Part shown: positions 44,302-53,158 of the stretch, piece by piece
Numbering within the stretch: position 1 is the stretch's first letter
Layout: each line of letters begins with the position of its first letter
Program-made: the position numbers and the translations under genes
Assembly (NCBI GenBank): GCA_019187225.1
Contig: JABAQQ010000014.1
Location: forward strand, 124,001-188,000
Direction: 5' to 3'
DNA: 64,000 nucleotides
From: Saprospiraceae bacterium
GTDB taxonomy: Bacteria > Bacteroidota > Bacteroidia > Chitinophagales > Saprospiraceae
The notes under the pieces: generated by a model
The model's database searches: none
What the model was told of the DNA's origin: nothing
Seen by the model: only the letters and a program-made list of their open reading frames with translations

Positions 44302-47300
44302 TTATTCAAAAATATAGCGAACGCCAAATTGGGCATTCCAAACATCGAATTGGGTCCGGCTTTTGGAAAAGGTTTCTTTGATCAACTCCTGGTTGTTGTT
44401 GATGCGGGCCAACTGGAACCTCGGCTGGCCGTCGTTGGTGACGCCGCGGAAGGACAGGAAGCGCTGGTTCACGATGTTGTTGCCCAGGCCCGCTTCAGGG
44501 TCGAACAGGTTCATAAAGTTCAGAATATCGGCGCGGAACTGGAGGCGGTTGCGCTTTTTACCGACTTTGAGTGAAAACTCCTGAACAACCGACAGGTCGA
44601 AGCGGTGCAGCATCGGGAAAATGGCGCCGTTGCGCTCGGCGTACTGGCCGCGGCGGCTGCTCAGGTAGTCATCCTGTGCGAGGAACTTCTTGAGCGCATC
44701 GCGTTGCTGGGCTGCCGTGAACAAGGTATTGCCGCCGGAAGTGACGTCGTCGAAGATCATCTGATCCACCTGTTCATCGGTAGGCACGAACATCAGATCG
44801 TTGTTCGGCACGCCGTCGCCGTTCATATCGCCGGCATAAGCGTAGCTATAGCGCGAGGTGGTGATGGAGATATCGGGATTGAAGCCGCGGTTTTCGCCGA
44901 CATAGCCGATGGAAAGTTGGGTAGCGCCGCCGAAAGTGCCGCCGTATTCCAGCCTGTAACCGAGCAAGCCCACGAGGCGGTCGGGCAGGTCCTGATCGGC
45001 CAGGGCCAGGGTCAGGTTGTTGTTGCCGTTGACCGAGCGTGCGCCCGTCCAGGAGCCGGAGGCGATGGAGCCTGCGCTCATCAGGTCTTTGGCTTCGCTG
45101 TACGTGTAGGCGAACATGCCATAAATGCCTTTTTTGGACGGATATTCCAGTTTGAAAGTAGCGCCCCAGTAGTAGCCTTCGTTCGTAGTGGTCATCACCG
45201 CTGCGCGCGACACATTGTCGTTGATGCGGGACGGATTGCCGGCGCCGGGGAAACGCGGGCGGCGGTCAATGCCGTTGAAAGTGGAAGTGGCAGGTTCGAG
45301 GTTGGCGTCGAAGTAGAGCACCGCATTGATGTTTTTGTTGTAGAGCAGTTCTGCCGTCGCTACGAATCCGAGCGGCAATTTCTGGTCAATGGCGATGTTC
45401 GATTTCCATACTTGCGGGAAGCGATAATCATTGGCAGTGGCGGCAATATCGAAAGTGGACGGCAGCGTGGGTTTTTCCGGCGTGAATGCGGCGTTTACAT
45501 CGTTGGTGAAGCGATAAGCGGTCGTGTTGTTGCCCTGGAGAAAACCTGTGAGCACGCCGTTGTTGCCGATTTGGTTCGAGACCCACACATAAGGAGGCCG
45601 ACCGGTGAAAATACCGGTTCCACCGCGGATCTGGGTGGATTTTTTGCCGGTCACATCCCAGTTGAAACCGATGCGCGGCTCCCACAGGACTTTCGCATCG
45701 GGCAGTTTGCCGGTATTCACTTTGTATCCGCGTACTTCGTTGACGTCAATGTATTCTTGTTCGGTAATGGTCGGGTTTTCGATCGCGGTATCGTCAAATT
45801 TGATGACGCCGGCGCGGATACCATAGGTCAGTTTGAAGCGGTTGTTGATCTGGAATTCGTCCTGGCCGTACAAGTCAATTTTGTGCACTTTGAGCACCTG
45901 AAGTGGCTTGGCGAACTCCGGCAGCGCCGAATAGCGGAACTGGAACAGGTTGACTTTCACCGGCGAAGTATCGGTGGTGGCGTTGGCGGCAGCATAAAAA
46001 TCGTCGAGCGAATTGAACACATACACGCCGTTGTTGCCGGGGAAGAACAGGTTGTTCGATTTGTAGTATTCGTAGTTGGCGCCCAGTGTGAACGTATGGC
46101 GTTCGCGGTACAGCGAGACGTTGTTCGTCGCGTGGAAGGTACCGTAGTCCAGTTTGTTGTCGGGCGTAAAGGGGTCGAAGCCGACGGAAATGTAGGTAGC
46201 GTTGCCTTCCAGGATGTCAACCGTGGGGAAAAACGCGCCTTTATAACCGCGGTCTTCAATTTGTTTGTCGTATCCGACGATGAACGAATTGTGTACACGG
46301 TCGCTGATAGTCGAGTTCAGTTCCGCTACGATCGAACGGGTGTTGTCCTGAATGAGATAGCCTGAATTTTGGTACGACATCGAAGTGGCGATGGTGCGGC
46401 GGGAGCCGAAACCCAATGAAGAGCTGTTGCTGATCAGTTGGTCCGCATCCGAATCGTGGTGCACATAGCGCAGCGTCAGTTTGTTGCGGTCGTTGATGTT
46501 GTAGTCGAGGCGCACCAGGAACTTATCGCTGTTGGTCAGGTTGTCATAGTTCTGATACGGACCGGTCACGTAACCGTATTTCTGGAGCAGAAAATCGCTC
46601 AGGGCGTTCAGATCCGTATCGAGCGTACGCGAGACGTTGGAAATACCGCTTTGATCATCAGTGGTGTCGGCAGTCGTGGCTACCCAGGTTGTTGCGGGTT
46701 CCGTGCGGCGCTGGATTTCGCCGTTGACAAAGAAAAAGAGTTTGTCTTTGATGATCGGGCCGCCGAAGCTCAAGCCGTACACTTTTTCGTCGAATTCGCC
46801 GATCGTGACTTTTTCGTTCTCGCCGTCGCCGTTCAGGTCTTCAAATTCGATCCGGTTGAACAGCCCCATCCTTTCCTGACCAAGGAATGATTTCTTCTTA
46901 TCGTTTTTACGGATATTGTAGAAGGCCGTTCCCTGAAATTCGTTGGTGCCGGAGCGCGTAACGGCGTTGATACCCGAGCCGACAAAGCTGGTCTGACGGA
47001 CGTCGAAGGGCGCCACGTTTACCTGGAGTTCTTCGATGGCGTCGAGCGAGATGGCGGTGGAGCCGGTACGGCCGCCGGCCTGGGCGTCGGTGCCGAGGCC
47101 GAAGCCGTTGTTGAACACCGAGCCGTCAATCGTGAAGTTGTTCAGGCGGCTGTCCTGTGCGCCGAACGAAGAGCCGTTGCCGTTCGGGTTGTATTTGGTG
47201 ATGGAGCCGATGGCGCGGGCGCCGACAGCGGGCGCCGTCCGCAGTACATTTTTATCGAACGTACTGGCTGCGCCCGTGCGATCCGAACTGAAGATATCGG

Positions 47301-47706
47301 AGCGTGCAGCCGTGATAACAACTTCTCCTATGGCGGTCCCCGCTTCGCGCAATACGAAATCCACATTGGCCGCAACGCCCAGGCTGGTATATACGTTTTC
47401 GCGGGTTTCCTGTTCAAAACCGGTATAGGTGATGGTCACTGTAAACGGCCCGCCCACGCGCACGGCCGGTAGCGTATAACGTCCGAGCGCGTTGGTGGCT
47501 GTGCCGTAGCGCGTGCCGGAAGGAACGTGCGTGGCTACCACCGTAGCGCCGATGAGCCCTTCGCCGTTGTTGTCGGTTACCAGGCCGGTGATCGTCGAGG
47601 TGGTCACCTGTGCGAAAGTTGTCAGGCCACAAAACAGAAGCGCCAGGATAAGAATGGCTCTGCCTGCCCGAACGTTCGCCAGGTTTCGGAAAGTAAAATG
47701 GTTCAT
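44302..47706 (-). CDS. TonB-dependent outer-membrane receptor, Oar-like
   Basis: The protein is 1134 residues. Signal peptide, with cleavage near TTFAQ, then a carboxypeptidase-like regulatory domain (TITGLVTDNNGEGLIGATVV, about 38-120), a plug domain (SRLNNFTIDGSVFNNGFGLG, DAIEELQVNVAPFDVRQ, about 150-260) and a beta-barrel that closes with FGVRYIFE, ending in Phe-Glu where an aromatic residue is more usual. The plug text SGINAVTRSGTNEFQGTAFY is typical of the Oar/OmpA-related branch found in Bacteroidota and myxobacteria, linked to uptake of peptides or other large ligands or to protein export. No SusD partner is adjacent, so it is not an obvious polysaccharide-utilisation gene. Confidence 0.93.
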   Translation of the reverse strand: MNHFTFRNLANVRAGRAILILALLFCGLTTFAQVTTSTITGLVTDNNGEGLIGATVVATHVPSGTRYGTATNALGRYTLPAVRVGGPFTVTITYTGFEQETRENVYTSLGVAANVDFVLREAGTAIGEVVITAARSDIFSSDRTGAASTFDKNVLRTAPAVGARAIGSITKYNPNGNGSSFGAQDSRLNNFTIDGSVFNNGFGLGTDAQAGGRTGSTAISLDAIEELQVNVAPFDVRQTSFVGSGINAVTRSGTNEFQGTAFYNIRKNDKKKSFLGQERMGLFNRIEFEDLNGDGENEKVTIGEFDEKVYGLSFGGPIIKDKLFFFVNGEIQRRTEPATTWVATTADTTDDQSGISNVSRTLDTDLNALSDFLLQKYGYVTGPYQNYDNLTNSDKFLVRLDYNINDRNKLTLRYVHHDSDADQLISNSSSLGFGSRRTIATSMSYQNSGYLIQDNTRSIVAELNSTISDRVHNSFIVGYDKQIEDRGYKGAFFPTVDILEGNATYISVGFDPFTPDNKLDYGTFHATNNVSLYRERHTFTLGANYEYYKSNNLFFPGNNGVYVFNSLDDFYAAANATTDTSPVKVNLFQFRYSALPEFAKPLQVLKVHKIDLYGQDEFQINNRFKLTYGIRAGVIKFDDTAIENPTITEQEYIDVNEVRGYKVNTGKLPDAKVLWEPRIGFNWDVTGKKSTQIRGGTGIFTGRPPYVWVSNQIGNNGVLTGFLQGNNTTAYRFTNDVNAAFTPEKPTLPSTFDIAATANDYRFPQVWKSNIAIDQKLPLGFVATAELLYNKNINAVLYFDANLEPATSTFNGIDRRPRFPGAGNPSRINDNVSRAAVMTTTNEGYYWGATFKLEYPSKKGIYGMFAYTYSEAKDLMSAGSIASGSWTGARSVNGNNNLTLALADQDLPDRLVGLLGYRLEYGGTFGGATQLSIGYVGENRGFNPDISITTSRYSYAYAGDMNGDGVPNNDLMFVPTDEQVDQMIFDDVTSGGNTLFTAAQQRDALKKFLAQDDYLSSRRGQYAERNGAIFPMLHRFDLSVVQEFSLKVGKKRNRLQFRADILNFMNLFDPEAGLGNNIVNQRFLSFRGVTNDGQPRFQLARINNNQELIKETFSKSRTQFDVWNAQFGVRYIFE

Positions 47707-47996
47707 ACAAGTAACGGATTTAGTGAAAGAGAGTAAATTCGACGGCGAAAGTACGCAGGGCTTGTTAACTTCCAGTTAAGTTTTGCGCTTTTTCGGCGAA
47801 AAAACGGTAAGCGAAAACGCTGTCAAAAAAGAGCGCCGGACGACTTTTTCAAACAAAACCGGGCAGATTTTAGACAGCAAGAAAATTTTGTGGCACCCCT
47901 TCCTGTTTCTGCGAAAGAACCATGGCCTTTCAGGGCCGCTTACACTTCCCGCTTTTCCCTACTTTTGAGGCAATTTTTATCAAAACAACAAAAATT
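47707..47996. promoter_or_regulatory. Divergent promoter region
   Basis: 290 bp between the TonB receptor (leftward) and the lamin-tail protein (rightward). No gene seen. AT-rich near both starts; I could not identify unambiguous -7/-33 boxes. Confidence 0.4.
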
Positions 47997-49703
47997 ATGA
48001 AAAAAGCAATCCTTTCTTTCGCCTGCTTTCTCTCCTTCCTGCTGGCTGGACAAGCCCAGATCGTCATCACCGAGATCATGTACAACCCGCCTGAATCGGG
48101 AGCCGACAGCCTCGAATTCATCGAAGTGCTGAATAATTCCAGCGCTTCGGTGAACATGACCGACTGGACGCTTGAATTCGGCACTTTTTCTTTTACGATA
48201 CCTGCGTTGAATCTCGGCGCCAATCAATATCAGCTCTTCAGCGTGGATGCCGCTGCGATGCAGAATAATTTCGGCAAACCGTCCATCCAATGGACCGATG
48301 GCGCTTTGAGCAACAACGGCACTTCCATCCGGCTTAAAAATGCTTCCGGCGCCCTCATTGATTCATTGACCTACGACGATGCGGCGCCCTGGCCAACCGA
48401 GCCCGATGGATTCGGCCCTTCGCTCGTATTGTGCGATCCCGACAGCGACAACCTGCTGCCGGCCAGTTGGGAAGCGGCCACCACACCCACCGGCGTCATA
48501 ATTGCCGGCGTGGAAGTGCTGGCGACTCCCGGAACTGCCGGCGGTTGTGCGACCGTACTCGATGCAAAAACAGATAACTTCCAGGTACAGCAAAATACTC
48601 CCACCGCCCTCGACGTCCTGGCCAACGACGACCTCCCTGATCCAGCCAACATCACCGTCAGCATCATCGAGCCTCCCTTGGCCGGCTCCGCTACGGTGAA
48701 TCCGGACAATACCATCGAATACACGCCCAATTCCAACTATTGCGGCGGCGACGGCTTCCTGTACCAGGTTTGCGATCCCAACAACTGCGATACGGCTTTC
48801 GTGCTGATCACCATTCCGTGTTACCCCGCTTACACGATCGCCCAAGTGACGACCGAAGACGCCAACGGTCTGGCCGACTCCGTGGACGTGTCCTGCGAAC
48901 TGACGGGTTACGTTTATGGCGTTAACACCCGCGCCAGCGCCACCGGCGTTCAGTTCACCCTCATAGACGATATCAATTCGGCAGGCATCAACGTCTTCAG
49001 CCCGGCCGACGACTTTGGCTATACGGTCACAGAAGGGGACCAGATAAAAGTGACGGGTTTTATTGATCAGTTCAACGGCCTGACGGAGATCATCGCGGAA
49101 GGGATCACTTTCGTGTCCTCCAACAACCCCCTTTCCGCTCCCCAGGAAGTCGTGCGCCCCGACGAAAACACCGAATCGCGCCTGATCAAGATCAAAAACC
49201 TGAAGTTGGTGAACGCCGCAGAATGGTTGACCGGACAAGGCCCCGGTTTCAACGTACGGGCAGTCTCCGACGACCACCCCCTCGATACCATCATCATCCG
49301 GATAGACAACGATGTGGACCTGTACAATCAGCCCGCACCGCCCCAGCCCTTCGATCTGACGGGTATCGGCGGACAGTTCGACTCCAATTCGCCTTATTTG
49401 TCCGACTACCAGATCGCACCGCGCTACATCCCCGATGTGAGCACATTGGTCGGTACGAAAGAAGCAGACTTCAGCGCCTATGTACGTCTCACGCCCAATC
49501 CGGCAAGCGACCGGCTGTTGTTGCAAACGGATCTGCCATTCGGCCGGGTGCGCATTTTCAGTGCCACAGGCCTTGCCGTTATAAACATCGAAAATCCGGC
49601 GCAAATCCAGGAAGTTCAGTTGAACAGCCTGCCCGCCGGCGTGTACTTTGTACAATTTGAAAAAGACAATGCCGTCTGGACGACGCGGTTCGTGAAGCAG
49701 TAA
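47997..49703 (+). CDS. Lamin-tail domain protein secreted by the type IX system
   Basis: I start at the ATG at 47997 (MKKAILSFACFLSFLLAGQA, signal peptide). The protein is 568 residues. Residues about 20-125 are a lamin-tail domain (IVITEIMYNPPESGADSLEF). Next is a cadherin-like or Ig-like unit (ALDVLANDDLPDPANITVSI, YTPNSNYCGGDGFLYQVCD). Then an OB-fold-like region (VSCELTGYVYGVNTRASATG, GDQIKVTGFIDQFNGLTEI). The last about 75 residues are a T9SS type A sorting domain (VRLTPNPASDRLLLQT, LPAGVYFVQFE). Lamin-tail plus OB-like regions occur with secreted nucleases, but no nuclease motif is present here. A long inverted repeat follows. Confidence 0.85.
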   Translation: MKKAILSFACFLSFLLAGQAQIVITEIMYNPPESGADSLEFIEVLNNSSASVNMTDWTLEFGTFSFTIPALNLGANQYQLFSVDAAAMQNNFGKPSIQWTDGALSNNGTSIRLKNASGALIDSLTYDDAAPWPTEPDGFGPSLVLCDPDSDNLLPASWEAATTPTGVIIAGVEVLATPGTAGGCATVLDAKTDNFQVQQNTPTALDVLANDDLPDPANITVSIIEPPLAGSATVNPDNTIEYTPNSNYCGGDGFLYQVCDPNNCDTAFVLITIPCYPAYTIAQVTTEDANGLADSVDVSCELTGYVYGVNTRASATGVQFTLIDDINSAGINVFSPADDFGYTVTEGDQIKVTGFIDQFNGLTEIIAEGITFVSSNNPLSAPQEVVRPDENTESRLIKIKNLKLVNAAEWLTGQGPGFNVRAVSDDHPLDTIIIRIDNDVDLYNQPAPPQPFDLTGIGGQFDSNSPYLSDYQIAPRYIPDVSTLVGTKEADFSAYVRLTPNPASDRLLLQTDLPFGRVRIFSATGLAVINIENPAQIQEVQLNSLPAGVYFVQFEKDNAVWTTRFVKQ

Positions 49704-49769
49704 GTCAGATGTTTTTGGTTATGGTATAAGGCGGCTTATGCGAATCGGGTGCGGGACGACGAAGAGCCA

Positions 49770-49870
49770 TTTCCCGCAGGTTTTCACAGAAAAATGACGC
49801 GGATTTTCGCAGATCGAGATCAAAATCTGCGGAAATCCGCGTATTTTTTTCTGCGAAAATCTGCGGGAAA
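49770..49870. repeat. Long inverted repeat (arms of about 45 nt) with T-run
   Basis: The arm 49770-49814 pairs with 49825-49870 over about 45 bases with few mismatches; the loop is 10 bases. The inner stem ACGCGGATTTTCGCAGAT (49797-49814) matches 17 of 18 positions of its partner at 49825-49842, followed by TATTTTTTT. It could end transcription of the lamin-tail gene, but the arm length and the GCAGATTTTCGCAG wording look like a dispersed miniature element. Confidence 0.8.
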
Positions 49871-50043
49871 CACAGGCCGGAGGGCGGCTTGCAATAAGAT
49901 CAATTGCCTGCAATAACCTGTTCTGAAGTCCTAATTCTTGTCAAGCCCAAGACATTTGGCGGAAAGTCCGTTCCTTTGCGACCTTTTTTGGCCCAAGGCT
50001 TGCAGGGCAAGTCAATTTTATGACCAACAACTACTGAATTGAG
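49871..50043. promoter_or_regulatory. Upstream region of the secreted beta-propeller-like gene
   Basis: 173 bp without a gene; presumably holds the promoter of the next gene. Nothing else is evident. Confidence 0.3.
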
Positions 50044-50979
50044 ATGAAACAAATGCTCCGCCTCGTGTGCATGGCATCGGTTGTATGCCTGCCGTTTTTC
50101 GCTTTTTCACAAAACAAAAAAATTGCGCGCCGCACGGCTCTGCCCGCTGTGCTAAAAGAAGTCTCCGGAATGGTGCGCACACCTTCGGGTGATCTTTGGC
50201 TGCTCAACGACAGCAAAAACCCACCCGAACTTTTCCGTTTCGACCCTCTCTCCAACCGACTTCTCGAAACCCGACGCCTGCCCGTCGCCAACCGCGATTG
50301 GGAAGATCTTGCCGCCGATGACCGCGGCAACCTTTACATCGGCGACGTGGGCAACAACCGCAATGCCCGCCGCGACCTGCGCATCTATCGCTACAACCCC
50401 GCCACGCAGGCCCTCGACAGCATCCTGTTCCACTACCCGGACCAGATGGCTTTCGCGCCGGCCGATGAACGCGACTGGAATTTCAACTGCGAAGCGATGG
50501 TCTTCTTTCGCGACAGCTTGCACCTGTTTTCCAAAAACAGTTTTAAAGGAAATTTTTACACCAAACACTACGTATTGCCCGCGCAGCCGGGCAAATACGT
50601 GGCAGAGTTGCGCGACAGCATTTGCCTGAAGAATCGCGTGGTGACCGGTGCGGCGCTGAGCCGTGACGGCAAAACGCTCGCCCTCACGGGTTATATCATC
50701 GGAAAAAATCTGGGTTTACTGCCCTACACCAAAGCCAGCGTTTTTTATTTTACGGGCTTTTCCGGCAGTAACTTTCTCGCCGGCCACCAGGAACGCAAAC
50801 GACTGCCGAAGTTTCTCATCGCACGCCAGTACGAGTCGGTCACCCAATGGGAAGGCGATTGCTGGGTGGTGGCCAACGAAGGCCGTAAGCCGCAGTTCCA
50901 GGCCGTCTGGCGGGTGAAGAAAAGCAGCAGCGCACCGGAAAAAAATCCTGAAACGGACGGAATGTCATCGGTGCGGTAA
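50044..50979 (+). CDS. Secreted protein, probable beta-propeller fold
   Basis: The protein is 311 residues with signal peptide MKQMLRLVCMASVVCLPFFA, ending near FSQ. Repeated short blade-like units follow: EVSGMVRTPSGDLWLLNDSK, RDWEDLAADDRGNLYIGDVG, FNCEAMVFFRDSLHLFSKNS, VTGAALSRDGKTLALTGY. The wording W-L-L-N-D and N-L-Y-I-G-D-V-G-N-N resembles SdiA-regulated or esterase-like propellers. It is probably periplasmic; no sorting domain. A terminator lies at 51008. Substrate unknown. Confidence 0.65.
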   Translation: MKQMLRLVCMASVVCLPFFAFSQNKKIARRTALPAVLKEVSGMVRTPSGDLWLLNDSKNPPELFRFDPLSNRLLETRRLPVANRDWEDLAADDRGNLYIGDVGNNRNARRDLRIYRYNPATQALDSILFHYPDQMAFAPADERDWNFNCEAMVFFRDSLHLFSKNSFKGNFYTKHYVLPAQPGKYVAELRDSICLKNRVVTGAALSRDGKTLALTGYIIGKNLGLLPYTKASVFYFTGFSGSNFLAGHQERKRLPKFLIARQYESVTQWEGDCWVVANEGRKPQFQAVWRVKKSSSAPEKNPETDGMSSVR

Positions 50980-51007
50980 TAAGAAACATCCATCGCGAAA
51001 TGAGATA

Positions 51008-51052
51008 AAAAAAAAGAGGGGCATGCCTGCGCAGGGCGTGCCTCTCTTTTTT
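51008..51052 (+). terminator. Bidirectional-looking rho-independent terminator
   Basis: The hairpin AGAGGGGCATGCC ... GGCGTGCCTCTC is flanked by A-rich sequence on the left and TTTTTT on the right, 28 bp after the stop of the propeller gene. Confidence 0.8.
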
Positions 51053-51813
51053 GTGCCGCTGTTGTGCGTCCTCGCCAACAGCAGATTTTCACCCCGTGCA
51101 ACAACCGTACAACAACGGTTCCAATCAGACATAACCGAATAGCCCCGAAACCGCATTCCAGAACGAAATAGACAGGGCGAAAAGACAGGTAAAACAAAAA
51201 AAACAGCCCTCCGCCCTTTCTCATTTGAAAGGACCGGAGGGCCCCCGCCTTCGGTTATCTTTGCTCTGTCGAGCTTTATTCTTTTCGGACATACATTGTT
51301 AGAAATCCATGTCCTGCATTTTGTCAAAGAGATTAATTGGGGTTCGTGGTTATGTTTTCTCGTAGTAGTCCCACTGGTTTTCTGAGAATATGGTATAAAG
51401 TGCTTTGTCTTTCAAAGCATGCCTTCGTCAGGCACGCGACTTTTATTTTTTATTTCAATTCACGAGACCGGCAGACCGGGAAATATTGTGGTGTGTAGGT
51501 ATCGGTAATTTGAAAGTCACATTTGTTGTCAGGTGAGCAACGAATCGTGATGCAAATATGAACGAAAAAATCCATTCAGTGATACATCCGGACGCCGGCA
51601 AAGTGCCGGAAATGCCATTTTTCCGTTTTCAAAGCGGCAAATCTGCCCGTGTTTTTTTACAAATACGGCAATGAAACCGGCTCAACACCTGAAAAAAATT
51701 TGATATTCTTCGGCTGATAATGCAAACTCTGGAAAAATTACTTTTTTATAAAATTTTTTAAAAAAACGACCGCTCCCCCCCTAAAACCTACCGCTTCCTC
51801 GAAAATCCGCACA
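51053..51813. other. Gene-poor interval with two further hairpins and a tiny frame
   Basis: No clear gene in 760 bp. A strong hairpin at 51202-51241 (GCCCTCCG...CGGAGGGC) has a run of T after it on the minus strand. A weaker hairpin at 51419-51439 (GCATGCC...GGCACGC) is followed by ACTTTTATTTTTTA on the plus strand. Between them a 23-codon frame (51221-51292, minus) reads MSEKNKARQSKDNRRRGPSG and ends inside the first hairpin. From 51530 to 51780 the sequence is AT-rich. Confidence 0.45.
51196..51241 (-). terminator. Probable terminator read on the minus strand
   Basis: The stem GCCCTCCG/CGGAGGGC with the inner CTTTC/GAAAG pairing is followed on the minus strand by CTGTTTTTTTTG. It overlaps the end of the 23-codon frame, so something transcribed leftward through 51250-51800 may stop here. 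Confidence 0.55.
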
Positions 51814-52803
51814 TTATGGTTCCGGAAAACGCTCCACCCCGATGCTTTCCGCGCAGGCGAAATGGCCCCGGGGACAAGCCCGGCGACCGTGCAATCCGCA
51901 GGGACGGCAATCGAGTTGGTCGGTTGTTTCGACCACGAAGCTGCGATCCGACAAGGGCGTGAATCCGAAGGCCGGAATAGTGGAGCAGAATACAGCCGTG
52001 ATGGGGGCGTTGACCGCCGAAGCGATGTGCACCGGCGCCGAATCGTTGGCGTAGTTCATCGCCGCTCCCTGCATCAACGCTGCCGATTCGAGGAACGACA
52101 GTTGACCAGCCAGGCTGCGGATGCTCGTCCGGCCGGATGCGGCGCATATCTGGTCGCAGGCCCCGGCGTCTTCCTTGCCGCCCAGGAGAAATACAAGGTG
52201 ACCGGACGGTATTTTGTCCGTCAATTCCACCCATTTGTGGGCCGGGAATTGTTTGGTGAACCAGACGGAGGTGGGAGCGATGCACACGTATGGCCTCCCG
52301 CCGGCCAGTGACTCCGCTTTTTCGTAATCCGCCGGATGGGGATACAGCTTCGGTCGCTCGAACGACCGGTCGGTGAGATGTTCGATGAGTTGCAGGTTTC
52401 GCTCCACTTCATGCACCGGGTATTCCCTCGTTCCGAAGCGATGTGCCGTTCGTCTGGAGAAAGCGAAGGAAAAAGGATTTTTATCAAAACCGACAGTGTG
52501 TATAGCCCCTGAAAAAATGGTGAGCAGGCCGGAGGCTGCAAACCGCTGGCAATTGATGACCCAGTCGTAGCGCTCTTTGCGAAGCGCCCGCAGTATTCGA
52601 AACAAGCCTGCGTATTTTTCCTGTTTTTTATTCCAAATATACACCCGCCGGAGGTGGGGATGCCCAGCCAGCAATTTTTCATTGCCTTTGCGCAACAGAA
52701 AATCAATCTCCGCTTCCGGAAAAAAACGGCACAATTTCTCCACCAGCGGAGTCGCCAACACCACGTCGCCGATAAAGGCGGACTGTACGATGAGGAATTT
52801 CAT
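51814..52803 (-). CDS. Glycosyltransferase family 9 (heptosyltransferase-like)
   Basis: The ATG at 52803 gives MKFLIVQSAFIGDVVLATPL, the standard GT9 opening (first Rossmann strand then GD). The protein is 329 residues. The second domain contains APTSVWFTKQFPAHKWVEL and YANDSAPVHIASAVNAPITA, which match the nucleotide-heptose site of WaaC/WaaF-type enzymes. It transfers a heptose or related sugar in lipopolysaccharide core synthesis on the inner face of the cytoplasmic membrane. Near the end a Cys-rich stretch (CRPCGLHGRRACPRGHFACA) is typical of GT9 members in Bacteroidota. Confidence 0.88.
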   Translation of the reverse strand: MKFLIVQSAFIGDVVLATPLVEKLCRFFPEAEIDFLLRKGNEKLLAGHPHLRRVYIWNKKQEKYAGLFRILRALRKERYDWVINCQRFAASGLLTIFSGAIHTVGFDKNPFSFAFSRRTAHRFGTREYPVHEVERNLQLIEHLTDRSFERPKLYPHPADYEKAESLAGGRPYVCIAPTSVWFTKQFPAHKWVELTDKIPSGHLVFLLGGKEDAGACDQICAASGRTSIRSLAGQLSFLESAALMQGAAMNYANDSAPVHIASAVNAPITAVFCSTIPAFGFTPLSDRSFVVETTDQLDCRPCGLHGRRACPRGHFACAESIGVERFPEP

Positions 52804-52960
52804 AAAAAAATTTTCAGGCTGCAAAGAAAAAGGACTTGCGGGTAAAAAAAAACACGCGTACATTTGCAGCCGCTTTTGAGCAGGAGTAATTATAGGTAAT
52901 TGAAGTCATTTTTGTAATTACTTTAATGACTGTAATTACGCTCAATTAACCTCCAGCGTC

Positions 52961-53044
52961 GCGGGAATGGCGGAATTGGTAGACGCACACGTTTCAGGGG
53001 CGTGCGCCAGCGATGGCATGCGAGTTCGAGTCTCGCTTCCCGCA
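52961..53044 (+). tRNA. tRNA-Leu (anticodon CAG)
   Basis: The 7-bp acceptor stem GCGGGAA pairs with TTCCCGC. The D-arm includes GGCGGAATTGGTAGACGC, and the anticodon loop TTCAGGG is closed by CACGT/GCGTG. There is a long class II variable arm and a T-arm GCGAG-TTCGAGT-CTCGC. The discriminator is A. CCA is not encoded. Length 84 nt. Confidence 0.95.
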
Positions 53045-53049
53045 CACGA

Positions 53050-53074
53050 GGCAATCCGGAAGGGTTGCCTTTTT
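53050..53074 (+). terminator. Terminator of tRNA-Leu
   Basis: GGCAATCC, loop GGAA, GGGTTGCC, then TTTTTCTTTT, 5 bases after the tRNA. Confidence 0.92.
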
Positions 53075-53158
53075 CTTTTAGTGTCCACTCCGGAGCGTAG
53101 CCGCAGTCACTTCTGGGTACTTCTTCGCATAAAAGACGGCGCCGATGGCAGAAAGAAT

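Noticed and set aside
44605-46365. A 586-codon frame antisense to the TonB receptor
   Set aside because: Shadow of a GC-rich real gene; the receptor frame has full domain structure and a signal peptide.
49223-49660. Alternative frame inside the lamin-tail gene
   Set aside because: Arg/Pro-rich shadow frame with no family resemblance.
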